From Bathynomus jamesi (taxonomy: Eukaryota > Arthropoda > Malacostraca > Isopoda > Cirolanidae), in NCBI GenBank assembly GCA_023014485.1, contig JAJOZX010002704.1:296001-360000 (forward strand): a stretch of DNA of 64,000 nucleotides, in the 5' to 3' direction. The position numbers were made by a program, and so were the translations under genes. Below, piece after piece: positions 52,985 through 63,197 of the stretch (position 1 is its first letter; the number at the start of each line of letters is the position of its first letter). Under the pieces are notes generated by a model. The model did not search any database and was not told the origin of the DNA. It was given only the letters and a program-made list of their open reading frames with translations.

Positions 52985-53888
52985 ACTGTCCTGTTCTGAC
53001 GGAATATTGATGCTGTTTTATACGTGTGTGCAAATCCTTTCCCGTCTGACCTATGTAAAAGGAATCACATTGTTTACACCCAATTTTATAGATAATGCCT
53101 GAATTATTGGTAGGGCTATTTTTTACTATGATATTTTTCACAATATTGTTATATGAAAATACTACATTAATATCCAAAAGTTTAAGTAGATTAGCAATGC
53201 CTAAAAAGCCCGGGAAAAATGGAAGTACTAAAATATTTTTTGACAAAGTACGAGTGTTATTATTGACACGATAGAAAGTTCGTTTTGCCTTGTTGAGACA
53301 AGATTCCATAAACGCAGATGGGTAACACAGATCACTTCCAATACCGTTGATTTTTTCCAATTCGGCATCGATGTATTCCGGACTGGCGATCCTAAGGGCG
53401 CGGAGAACATTGATGAAAAAATGGCCTTCTTAGTGGGGGTGTCATGTCCCGAGTAAAAGTGTACGTAGGACAAGTTGTTTGTTGTTTTCCGATAGATACT
53501 AAACTTAAAACCTGGGCTTTCCCTATGTACACGCACATCCAAAAATGGGATTGATTTGTCTTGTTCCACTTCTAAAGTAAACTTAATGGAGGGGACTTGA
53601 TCATTTAACTGAAGGAGGAAGTTATCCAGGTCACGATTCATGGGCCAGATACACAAAATATCGTCGACGTACCGCAACCAAGGGATGCCAACCACCCAGG
53701 ATTCTCGGAATGTAAGTAATTTCGAAAAACTCCATATAAATATTGGAGAGGAGGGGCGATAAGGGGTTGCCCATGGCCATCCCAAACACTTGTTGATAAT
53801 ACTCGTTATTGAAAGTGAATTTACAGTCTTTAATGCAAAGCTTAATAAGTTCCAAAACAATGTGTGAAGGTAGTGGCAGGTCATACTT
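52985..53888 (-). pseudogene. Penelope-like element RT and GIY-YIG part (minus copy)
   Basis: On the minus strand from about 53888: KDCKFTFNNEYYQQVFGMAM, GNPLSPLLSNIYMEFFEI, a frameshift near 53690, then WLRYVDDILCIW with the intact reverse transcriptase YVDD motif, and the GIY-YIG segment GIIYKIGCKQCDSFYIGQTG near 53105-53045. A further shift lies near 53400. It is interrupted at 52977 by the 2.76 kb element and resumes at 50214. 5'-truncated at the junction with the plus copy. Confidence 0.85.
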
Positions 53889-53894
53889 ATTAGC

Positions 53895-55373
53895 TCGGTG
53901 GGCTCTATTACTTATAAACTCTCCAAATGGCTTGTCAAAGTCTTGTCCCCCATTCTCGGAACTATCTCTGATTCACATGTAAAAAATTCCATGGATCTTA
54001 CTGAAAAATTGAATAATGCACGTACTGAAACTAACGATAGATTGATCAGTTTTGATGTTTGTTCATTGTTTACAAAAGTGCCGATTGATGATATGCTTGA
54101 CTTTCTCTCCCAAGTATGACCTGCCACTACCTTCACACATTGTTTTGGAACTTATTAAGCTTTGCATTAACCCTTTCACTCACTGGGTAGACAATTGTAT
54201 AGATGAAAAATAAACCATATTGATTCTTATATAACCACACATAAAGGCAAATTTCTTTTTTACCCTATGTCATAATTCGTGAGCCAAAGGGTTAAAGACT
54301 GTAAATTCACTTTCAATAACGAGTATTATCAACAAGTGTTTGGGATGGCCATGGGCAACCCCTTATCGCCCCTCCTCTCCAATATTTATATAGAGTTTTT
54401 CGAAATTACTTACATTCCGAGAATCCTGGGGGTTGGCATCCCTTGGTTGCGGTATGTCTACGATATTTTGTGTATCTGGCCCATGAATCGTGACCTGGAT
54501 AACTTCCTCCTTCAGTTAAATGATCAAGTCCCCTCCATTAAGTTTACTTTAGAAGTGGAACAAGACAAATCAATCCCATTTTTGGATGTGCGTGTACATA
54601 GGGAAAGCCCAGGTTTTAAGTTTAGTATCTATCGGAAAACAACAAACAACTTGTCCTACGTACACTTTTACTCGGGACATGACACCCCCACTAAGAAGGC
54701 CATTTTTTCATCAATGTTTCTCCGCGCCCTTAGGATCGCCAGTCCGGAATACATCGATGCCGAATTGGAAAAAATCAACGGTATTGGAAGTGATCTGTGT
54801 TACCCATCTGCGTTTATGGAATCTTGTCTCAACAAGGCAAAACGAACTTTCTATCGTGTCAATAATAACACTCGTACTTTGTTAAAAAATATTTTAGTAC
54901 TTCCATTTTTCCCGGGCTTTTTAGGCATTGCTAATGTACTTAAACTTTTGGATATTAATGTAGTATTTTCATATAACAATATTGTGAAAAATATAGTAAA
55001 AAATAGCCCTACCAATAATTCAGGCATTATCTATAAAATTGGGTGTAAACAATGTGATTCCTTTTACATAGGTCAGACGGGAAAGGATTTGCACACACGT
55101 ATAAAACAGCATCAATATTCCGTCAGAACAGGACAGTTGTCCAGTGCTCTTTTTGTCCATTTGTCAGAGTTATCCCACTGTATTGATTGGAATAATGCTT
55201 CAGTTTTATTTCATTCGAGCAACATTGTCAATAGAAATATTCTTGAGTCTGCCATTATTCAACTTTCAAATAACTTCAACATAAGCAAAGGTCTTTTTCA
55301 ACTCGATCCTGTTGTTTTGAATTCCTTCAAAACAAATCTAGATAAAAAGGGTAGGACGCTAAATCTTTGGTAA
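53895..55373 (+). pseudogene. Penelope-like RT/GIY-YIG protein, plus copy
   Basis: The first part (53898-54119) ends at a stop; the MITE insertion follows; then 54279-55373 is open for about 350 codons. It contains FNNEYYQQVFGMAMGNPLSP, LRYVYDILCIWPMNRDLDNF, the linker, and the GIY-YIG domain IYKIGCKQCDSFYIGQTGKD. The RT motif reads YVYD where the minus copy has YVDD (TAC at 54459-54461): the first catalytic Asp is lost by one base change. The element would use its endonuclease to prime reverse transcription; this copy cannot. Confidence 0.88.
54171..54291. mobile_element. 121 bp TTAA MITE (piggyBac-like)
   Basis: Flanked by TTAA on both sides (54167-54170; 54292-54295), with inverted ends CCCTTTCACTCAC and CCCTTTGGCTCAC. 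The minus Penelope copy has the empty site, gcattaaagac, with a single TTAA. TTAA targets and C-rich CCC ends are features of piggyBac-type elements. Confidence 0.9.
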
Positions 55374-55589
55374 ACTTGTAAGCTACTTTATTAACTTTTA
55401 ATCTTCAATTTATTTTTATATATATCGAAACTTGACTCTAAAAAGGCAGTGTTAAAACCCGGGCGTATTTCCAGTATAAATTTGTATTATTTTTATAACT
55501 CATTTGATCTTGTGCTAAAAATCGATATGCCTCTTTGTTAATCCTCTAATCCTTAATTTTTAAATTTTTATTTTTACTTCTCCGTTTAT

Positions 55590-55590
<1 letters not shown>

Positions 55591-55644
<54 letters not shown>

Positions 55645-55838
55645 ATGTGTGTAGATATGTATGTATATATATGTGTATATATGTTTGTGTGTATGTATGT
55701 TATTAATTTATATATTTTTTTCTTTCTGTAACCTATATATAGGCCGTAACCTTTTATGTATTTCAGTGTTCCTGAGGATGTCATTAGACGAAAGCGCTTG
55801 AGCACCGTTTTGTGTTTCCTTTCCTTCGTGGTTTTATT

Positions 55839-55900
<62 letters not shown>
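55591..55900 (+). repeat. (TA)n tracts and Penelope tail
   Basis: TA repeats at 55594-55640 and 55844-55900 bracket the tail end. gtgttcctgaggatgtcatt at 55767 carries the hammerhead-like core with G at the variable position of CUGANGA. Confidence 0.85.
55768..55796 (+). ncRNA. Hammerhead-like core in the Penelope tail (candidate, plus copy)
   Basis: CTGAGGA - TGTCATTAGAC - GAAA. Same arrangement as at 49560-49585 and 62709-62735, with the fifth base of CTGANGA differing between copies (A or G), as expected for an unconstrained position. Confidence 0.35.
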
Positions 55901-55904
<4 letters not shown>

Positions 55905-55924
55905 AAAAAATAAAAAATAATAAT

Positions 55925-56345
55925 ATGCAAATCCGGACCTACCCGAATTGTTCATTCCGTCGAAGGTCAAGCTTTTCACCCTACCCTAGACCTACAGTTT
56001 AACGGGGAATCCGGACCTGCCGAATTGTTAATTTTGACGAAGGTCAAACTTTCACCCCACTCTAGACCTGCGGTTTAACGGGGAATCCATCACTCCAGTA
56101 TTTTGTCATTCATCTCTTATACATAATGCCTTCAAAGCAGTATTTCTTTTTATTCCAAGAAAGACAAAAAATACCCGAATTGTTCATTCCGTCGAAGGTC
56201 AAGCTTTTCATCCCACCTTAGACCTACAGTTTAACGGGGAATCCGGACCTACCCGAATTGTTCATTCTGACGAAGGTCAAACTTTTCACCCCACCCTAGA
56301 CCTACGGTTTAACGGGGAATCCAGCACCCCAGCATCTTAACCACT
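55925..56345. repeat. Tandem repeat, cccgaattgttcattc unit
   Basis: Four units of about 85 bases (55940, 56005 diverged, 56170, 56255), each with gaaggtcaa(g/a)ctttca, agacctacagtttaacgggg and aatccgga. Same family as 11575, 31745, 31890 and 57630. A cttaaccactaggtcaccca piece follows at 56335. Confidence 0.8.
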
Positions 56346-57100
56346 AGGTCACCCAGAATACCCATTTATCTACCAACCAACTGTGCGGAAGCTGGGTGTG
56401 CTACGCATCTAATAAAAGAAATACACAGGGCTCTCTAGACTGCACATTATTCTAACAACATGCGGAAGAATGATCGTTTACCGCGCGCCGGTTGCAATCG
56501 CGGGCCTCGAGCACGGACCCGATGCGGTTCGCGTTTTCGTACAGTTTTTTCATCCATCCTAATATCCATTCTTTTGATTTGAGAAATCTCTATATATTAA
56601 ATTTCCCATATGAAAACAGATTTAATAATACGCAGTAGATATAGTAAAAACGTATATTAAATTATTCTCATAGAATAACATTCAGCAATCTTTTCTATAC
56701 ACTTTTATAAAGAAAATCCCGCCAATTCAAAGTTAATTAACTGTTAATTTTTATAGAAAACAAAGTAAAATACATTTACATTAAATTGTCTTCGTATCCA
56801 CGTTACTTTACGTGAGGCGAGAAGGAACGGAGGCAGGTACATGCAAGGGTACATCGGAAAGCGTTTGACCTATATAGCAGCGGGGGAATACCCATGATGT
56901 CTCGCTCTGCTTCTCCTTACAATCGTTCTTTGATTTGAGAATACTAAAAATCACAATAAACAATATAAATATTCAATGAGATTAATATTTATTTTTTTCA
57001 CCCTATTATCATTACTATAAACGGAAGATATAATCTGCCTTAAAAAATCTAAAAAATAACTTCTTAGCAATTCACGTTTTCAATTTAAATAAACATCGAT
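56346..57100. other. Spacer without recognised gene
   Basis: 56470-56525 resembles the tRNA-like SINE end (gcgcgccggttgcaatcgcg). The rest is A/T-rich and unassigned. Confidence 0.35.
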
Positions 57101-57101
57101 A

Positions 57102-57103
57102 AG

Positions 57104-57147
<44 letters not shown>

Positions 57148-57281
57148 TAGTGATTTGAAATCACTGGTAAAAATGATATTTATCAGAAATCAACTTAAAG
57201 AGTTTGCATCAGACAACCGGTCAGATGCAGAGCTCAACCCAAATGATGCATACATTTGTCCTAACTCATGTATTATTATTA

Positions 57282-57327
<46 letters not shown>

Positions 57328-57330
57328 GAG
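57102..57330. repeat. (CA)n and (TTA)n microsatellites
   Basis: CA repeat at 57102-57145; TTA repeat at 57272-57327. Confidence 0.95.
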
Positions 57331-57334
57331 CGGT

Positions 57335-57545
57335 GATTTCACGAAGGTCAAGCTTATCACCCCTTCTCTCGAGTTGGCCTGGTGAAGTAGTGAATTGACT
57401 TCTTTTACTCTCCATCTCACAGGTACACCCGGGTCATCGGGAATCTTCTTTTCTATTCCATGGAATTTTAGATCCTCCCTTTTTCCGTACCGTAACAGTT
57501 GAAATTTATCAGAGTTAAGCTTCATATAAAAACCATGCGACATCT
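57335..57545 (-). pseudogene. LINE post-RT fragment
   Basis: The minus strand encodes MSHGFYMKLNSDKFQLLRYG, then PDDPGVPVRWRVKEV. The sequence K-x-N-x-D/E-KFQLLRYG is typical after the RT catalytic region of CR1/Jockey-type LINEs. A related NTEKFQLLRYG piece lies on the plus strand near 59080-59115. Confidence 0.5.
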
Positions 57546-57609
57546 CATAAACTTACTACATTATTACCCCTATCCCATCCTTCATGCATTAAAAAGTTCT
57601 ACTTTATTG

Positions 57610-57967
57610 GTAACCTTTGATTAGCATCCCCCGGAATTGTTCATTCTGACGAAGGTCAAGCTTGTCACTCCGCCTTAGACCTACAGTTTAACGTTCAATC
57701 CGAACTACGCACCAGCACGGGCGGGGCAGAAATTACAATGTCATCGTCCGGACTCGATCTCTCAACCTACGATCAGCACCCAGCATCTTAACCACCAGGA
57801 TATCTAGAGTACCCCTTTATCTACCACCCCAGCCAGCCATTCACTTTCACGAACTAAACACATTTTATTCACACCGTCTAATACAGCTAATACAGCGTAT
57901 TGTCACAAAAACATTTAAAAACGTAGAAGATTGGGTTCTATCCAGCAATAAAGAATTATGAAACGCT

Positions 57968-58023
<56 letters not shown>

Positions 58024-58217
58024 ATCTACTGAGTCCTTTTTCATCGTATAGTTAAACGAATACATTCATTTTCACCTGTTCAGTCTCTATTGTTTAAGGT
58101 TCAAAATTGAGTGTCAAACGCGGATATTTTTAACCTATCCATCTAACTGTCTATCTATCTATCTATCTGCTTGTCTATCCCTCTATCCATCTATCTATCT
58201 ACCTATCCATCTATCTA

Positions 58218-58257
<40 letters not shown>

Positions 58258-58260
58258 CTA
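57610..58260. repeat. Repeat copy (cccgaattgttcattc family), (TA)n and (TCTA)n
   Basis: 57630-57700 is another copy of the cccgaattgttcattc unit; a tRNA-like catcttaaccaccagg lies at 57784. TA repeat at 57970-58021; TCTA repeat at 58137-58222 followed by TA to 58253. Confidence 0.75.
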
Positions 58261-59170
58261 TGTGCGGTGGAGAGCGCAAGAGAGCAAATCCCTCCTCCAC
58301 CAAGCGGTCATGTGTGGCGGAGAGCGTAAGAGTGCAGCACGCTCCTCCATCAAGCCAGTCTTAGAGGCAGGGACCACCAGCTTGATCCTCGTGTGAATTG
58401 AGAACGACGCACGGAAACGCAACGTGGCACACACACACATTTATATTAATGCAGTTACCCGTGATTCACTGTCGTTAAATGGATTAACATGGCTTACTAA
58501 TTGTAACCATTGTGCACTTATCCGTGATCGTGACGGAGTTAACCGTGACTTGGAGGTGTTTACATTCGCGGGTCCCTCCCACCATACCACCACAATGCGC
58601 CTCAGTCAGTGTCTCTCAGCGCTGCCAAAGACAATATTGCGGACGAAATTATCAAAGACGCAAAGAGAAAAATCGGCGAGTGGTACCAAACCTCAAACTA
58701 AACCCAATTACCATCCAAACAACGCTGGACAATAGGAAAGGCAGAATATGTAGTGTTCCCAAATTAAAGACCTGACAAGGGAAACTCCCTAACACTGAAG
58801 GAAAATAGCTTGGTTGTCAGGGTGTCAAGACTTTTAACCAGCCTCCTAAGACCTCAGAAACGTTACAGGGAATCAAAGTTCAAGTCTTCAAGAGAAGACA
58901 AGATGCCTGGCACAGGACGGTACCAGATGAACCGGTGTACCTTACGTGCGGCGGAGAGAGCAGCTCGCTCCTCCAACAAGCCAGGCCTAGAGACGGGGCC
59001 ACCAGCTTGACCTCCGTGTGAAGAGAGGCCGAGCAGAGGGGGTACACTAACAAATTGTCAGAAAACAACAATAGAGCATTTAACACCGAGAAATTTCAAC
59101 TCTTGAGATATGGTAGAAATGAAGAAATTAAACAGACTTCATATTAGGCCAGATGAGCCGGGTGTACATG
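58255..59170. repeat. LINE-like repeat sequence (ggctatgtgcggtggagagc units)
   Basis: The unit gcggtggagagcgcaagaga...gctcctccaccaagccagtc occurs at 58263, 58313, 58950 and 59170. Short frames in this stretch (58424-58775) have no recognisable domain. A LINE-type KFQLLRYG piece sits near 59090. Confidence 0.5.
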
Positions 59171-59194
59171 GCTATGTGCGGTGGAGAGCGCAAG

Positions 59195-59735
59195 AGAGCG
59201 GTTCACTCCTCCACCAAGCCAGTCCTAGAAGACTTCAACTTTGACTGTTGTGGCGGTCCTGAGAAACGGTCATTTAAGTCTCTAACGATATCCTAGGATG
59301 TATCATAACGCCCTGGGTTAGTGTTACTATTGCGCTGTAGTATTACGGCTTTCCACTACAAGCCGGGGGCATAGTGCCGACCTGAGTTACCCCTTGCCTT
59401 TCACACCCCTCACAGTTTTTATGAATCATAAATCGGGGATCTTTCTTATCAATACTTTAACACTTGGTGCCACGTTTTAAAGTATCGCTAATAAAGGTCC
59501 CTTTTGTGAATCTTAGAAATTGTGAGGGGTATGGGAAATGTATAAGTAACTCAGAACGGTACTATGCCCCCGGCTTGTAGTGGAAAGCCGGGGGCAATAG
59601 TAACACTAACCCAGGGCATTATGATATATCCTAGGATTTCGTCAGACTTAAATGACCGTTTCTCAGGACCGCCACAACAGAAGTTGAAGTCTTCTAGGAC
59701 TGGCTTGGTGGAGGAGTAAGCCGCTCTAATGATTA
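59195..59735. repeat. Fold-back repeat, arms about 190 bp
   Basis: 59195-59390 (gcggttcactcctccaccaa...agccgggggcatagt) is inverted at 59555-59735. The arms differ by a 40-base extra piece (cgctgtagtattacgg region) in the left one. The spacer, about 160 bases, includes a run tcacacccctcacag and its near-inverse. Confidence 0.8.
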
Positions 59736-60420
59736 AAGGTTTTGATAATGTCGACGCGAAAAAATATTTCACTTTCAGGAATGCAGATAGAACTCGCAAT
59801 GGTCTGAAATTAGTAGGTAAACATTTTAATTCTAATGAAGCTAAACATTTTTTCTTAAATCGTATAGTTAGTTTGTGGAATGGATTGCCAGCCATCGTAG
59901 TTCAAAGTAATTCGATCAAATCCTTTAGAAACTAGATCACTGGTTCCCAACCGGTGTGCCATGGCCCACTGCTTGTCTTTTAGCATCATGTTAATAACAA
60001 AAATTTGCTTATTAAACCTTATATAAACATGATACCAGCTTAGCAACATGGGAGGTGGGCCATAAGTTATTCGAATCAGCTCTGGTGGGCCATCGCTAAA
60101 AAAAGGTTGGGAACCACTGGACTAGATGTTTATCTTGCCTTAAACCCCCAGCTGAAAGCATTTGTTTTCGCGTAGAAATAATGTAGAATTTTCACTTGGA
60201 TTCCCCCTCTGTATTTTAAAATTTTCACTTTAGCTTTAAATTTCTTTCCTACCTCTCAACCTCTTTTCTCTGCTTTGCTTTAAAACTTTCACTTGTCTTT
60301 AAATTTTCTTACTTCTTTTAACCTTCCTTCTTAAAAAGGCAGCTCGTAGGGACCAACCGGTCTGTTGCTGTTTGGTGTTCTTTGTATTCCTTTGTATAAG
60401 GCTGTAAATTATGAAAAGTA
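59726..60420 (+). pseudogene. CR1-like LINE 3' end
   Basis: The plus strand gives DAKKYFTFRNADRTRNGLKL, NSNEAKHFFLNRIVSLWNGL, and after the MITE insertion and a shift KLDVYLALNPQLKAFVFA with a stop near 60174. This is the C-terminal tail of a CR1/L2-type LINE; the 3' UTR with ggcagctcgtagggaccaac continues to about 60400. Confidence 0.7.
59938..60119. mobile_element. hAT (Charlie/Tip100-like) MITE, 182 bp
   Basis: Ends CACTGGTTCCCAACC and, inverted, CAGTGGTTCCCAACC. Flanks AACTAGAT and GACTAGAT agree in seven of eight bases. It lies in the LINE tail and splits its last coding piece. Confidence 0.85.
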
Positions 60421-60710
60421 ACAGCTTCCTAAGCAGTAGGAATGGTAATGCATGTGTATTAAATTTTAATAATGCTCACTTGTTATCTTAGTAATATTTC
60501 CTGGAGGATTAAAAATTATCAAAAAATTTTGTGGAAGAAAATATGAACTTTCAGGTTACATGTAAGAAAATTGACTCCAGGTGGACTACGTACAGTTCCT
60601 TTCAAGTCACAGCAGTCTGATAATCCAGGGGTATTTATGGATCCAGCAGTATGGTCAGGATGGGCATTGTACCTGCAGCCACTCTCATAAGTGCTGGAGA
60701 GAATAATTAT

Positions 60711-61536
60711 TAGTGGTGTACCAATTAATCGGCATTGGCATCGGCACCAGCACAATCGGACAAATTTAGCTGATTTTCTCACCGATTCGTTGAAATTTTT
60801 ACATTTTCATTACAAAACAAAATCTATATTTATAGAAAATTGAGCAGCCAAAAAACACTATTTATAATAATTTATACTCAATTCAACGTGTATGTAAAAA
60901 TATTTTACATTCACGAAAAAGACAAAGTTGCCCATAAATTTACATTTTTCTAACTGGCTAATATCTAAATATTATAAACTATTATAATCTCCTACTCTAT
61001 ATTAATAATAATTCTATATTAAGTTGTACTTTATAATTTATATATTAAAGCATCTTATTATGTTGACTTTATTTTAAGTATTTTAACAATTTCATGAACC
61101 CAAATTTGATATCCATTTTTTATTCAAATTGGCCACCAGGGACTTGAAATTTTAATGAAAAATTTTGTTGTTGTTTACATTGTTGAAGAAAGAAAATACG
61201 TTCAACATAAGGAAAACCAATTTAAATATTGTATTCAATTTATGAAACTAAAATAAAATTATTTTATCATTTTACTGAGTAATAAAACTATTTCCCATCA
61301 CTTTAATTACGATATATGAGGAACAAATTCTGGTACTGTATATTGTGGATGAGCTAAGAAAAAGCATTTAAATAAATTTGAAATGCAAAAATATGAAAAT
61401 TTAAAGTTTTCACATTAGATTAATAAAATTTATGAAGGGAATTGATTTTTTAAAATAGAGGCAAAGAATCGCCATCAGTATCAACAGTTTTTAATGGAAT
61501 CAGCATCGGCATAATTTTGGAATCAGTACATCACTA
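60711..61536. mobile_element. hAT-type non-autonomous element, 826 bp
   Basis: Ends TAGTGGTGTACCAA and, inverted, TAGTGATGTACTGATT; ATAATTAT stands on both sides (60703-60710; 61537-61544). Subterminal ggcattggcatcggcacc / gcatcggcat words are shared. A/T-rich interior without coding capacity. Confidence 0.85.
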
Positions 61537-61611
61537 ATAATTATGGAGATATCATGCCTCATACTGTTGAGGAAAATCCAACTGGGTCTAGTGTTATAAA
61601 TGCTGAGTAGT

Positions 61612-61985
61612 ATGCCCGCAAAATGGACGAGTGAAATGTAATTGCAAATGTTGCAAGATGTTGCAAGAGTGCCAACCCCCTCCCCCTTTGTTGCAAGCCA
61701 CCATAGTTCCAACCCCTCCCCCTCCCCCTTTTGTTGCACGGCACGCATAGCGAAAACACCCCTTCCCCCTTGTTGCAAGGCACCCATAAAGGGGGAGGGG
61801 GTTGCTGCAAGAGCAACAAGGGGTTATGCAACTTGGTGGCTGAGTTATCCCCCAAGTTGCAATGAACTCCCGCTGGGGGAGACCTCTTTGGGGGATGAGG
61901 TGGGAGGGCCTCACCCCCAAAGGGGTATACCTAACGTAAGAGAGAGGAGACAGAGAGGAGGAGAGGTGTTCGCTTGAGTTTCTCG
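61612..61985 (+). repeat. Dispersed repeat family (gttgcaagagcaacaaggg), copy 4
   Basis: tatgcccgcaaaatggacga...attgcaaatgttgcaag, gcaagagcaacaaggggtta and tgcaacttggtggctgagtt match copy 1. It lies directly before the promoter of the repeated gene copy 2. Confidence 0.7.
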
Positions 61986-61989
61986 TCTC

Positions 61990-62205
61990 TCCACGAATGG
62001 GGATATCTGACACGCCCCAGATTTCACGGGGCAACTAATCACAGCCCTGTGGGCGGATCCCAGGACCTCTGTTTGGCCGCTATGCAGGCCTACGCGTCAC
62101 TCCCACCCAAAATTCACCGCTAGCCAATAGGAAGCTAATGATTGTTTTGTGGGTTGGTCACAAGCTCCCTTTATAAACGGGAGCAGTTCATCTCAGAGCC
62201 TCAGT
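61990..62205 (+). promoter_or_regulatory. TATA-Inr core promoter of the repeated gene, copy 2
   Basis: TATAAA at 62172-62177 and the arthropod initiator TCAGT at 62201-62205 are 31 bases apart, the usual distance. Upstream, acagccctgtgggcgg, agccaatagg (CCAAT box) and tgggttggtca are shared with the inverted copy at 27591-27820. Confidence 0.65.
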
Positions 62206-62245
62206 TCGTATGTTTTTTTCGCTTAGTGCTTTTCAAGTATACACT

Positions 62246-62417
62246 ATGAGTCAGTTATCGCTCTACAATTCTCCTGAGTTGATTGAAGATCAAGACTTTT
62301 ATGCTCACGCAACGCTTCTAATTTGCAGAGCTATAGATCGGGGAGAACTTTTATCTACCGAGATTGTTACGGAAAGGTGACGAAATGCAAGAACCGTTCA
62401 ATGAAGACGCTGTTAAA
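62246..62417 (+). pseudogene. First exon of an unrecognised repeated gene, copy 2
   Basis: From the ATG at 62246: MSQLSLYNSPELIEDQDFYA, LICRAIDRGELLSTEIVTER, then a stop; one base further the frame goes on with EMQEPFNEDAVK up to the donor gtaagtaac at 62419. Copy 1 (27387-27590) has the same residues at LYNSP, EDQD, ELLST and the same donor. Both copies have a single frameshift at different places. No known domain. Confidence 0.5.
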
Positions 62418-62429
62418 ATGTAAGTAACT

Positions 62430-62590
62430 TATAAGTGTCTAACCAAGCTTTATTCTGAGTTTTCCTACAAGGAAAAATTAATCTCAGGACTCTTTCTCGT
62501 TTATAACAATATAACCTAACCGTAAAAGGCCGCAATAAACGTGTTTTCAAAAATATTTTTAATTCTCTGTTCCCTTCGGGTTATTTCGAC

Positions 62591-62598
<8 letters not shown>
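62430..62598. other. Intron-like sequence shared with 26500-27060
   Basis: ttattctgagttttcctaca...caggactctttctcgtttat is the inverted form of the unit repeated at 26510-27060. Confidence 0.55.
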
Positions 62599-62626
<28 letters not shown>

Positions 62627-62775
62627 AATTATTTCACGAAAGTGACACGTGAAAAATATTTATGATGAATAAAACCACGAAGGGAAAAGAAACACAAAGG
62701 GGTGCTCAAGCGCTTTCGTCTAATGACATCCTCAGGAACACTGGAGTGAAAGGACAGATCAAGGCAATATATAGG
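62599..62775 (-). mobile_element. Penelope tail fragment with hammerhead-like core
   Basis: gaaaaattatttcacgaaag to ctaatgacatcctcaggaac matches the tails at 49465-49590 and 55740-55840. No coding part follows here. Confidence 0.65.
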
Positions 62776-62809
62776 TTACAAAAATAAACATACATACATA
62801 CATATTCAC

Positions 62810-62850
<41 letters not shown>

Positions 62851-63145
62851 CACATATACATATATATATACATATATATAGTAAGCATAGAAAAAATTGT
62901 GGGAGGAACAAACAACATTTGTATGGGAAATTGACACTTTTAGCACTTCGGCCGACATTCAATATAAATTTAAATGGCTTGTTTATGAAACAGGTCACAA
63001 AAGAATAAAGAAATAAAAATAAATATAAATATAAATTGAGAAAAAATTAATTAAAAAATAGTGCCTTAGTGATCTATATGTCACAGCCTAAATAACCATA
63101 AAGAAATAAACCGACAAATAAAAAACCACAAATATATACATACAT

Positions 63146-63197
<52 letters not shown>

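Larger units (their letters stand above)
53889..55870 (+). mobile_element. Penelope-like element, plus copy, head to head with the minus copy
   Basis: Starts where the minus copy starts (junction near 53888), so the two point away from each other. It has about 220 more bases at its 5' end, starting YKLSKWLVKVLSPILGTISD and SFDVCSLFTKVPIDDMLDFL (an RT motif region). A 121 bp TTAA MITE interrupts it at 54171-54291. The tail (55374-55870) matches the minus copy's tail. Confidence 0.85.

Noticed and set aside
58424..58775. Overlapping 103- and 87-residue frames
   Set aside because: Two overlapping frames in a repeat-rich stretch, neither with a recognisable domain.
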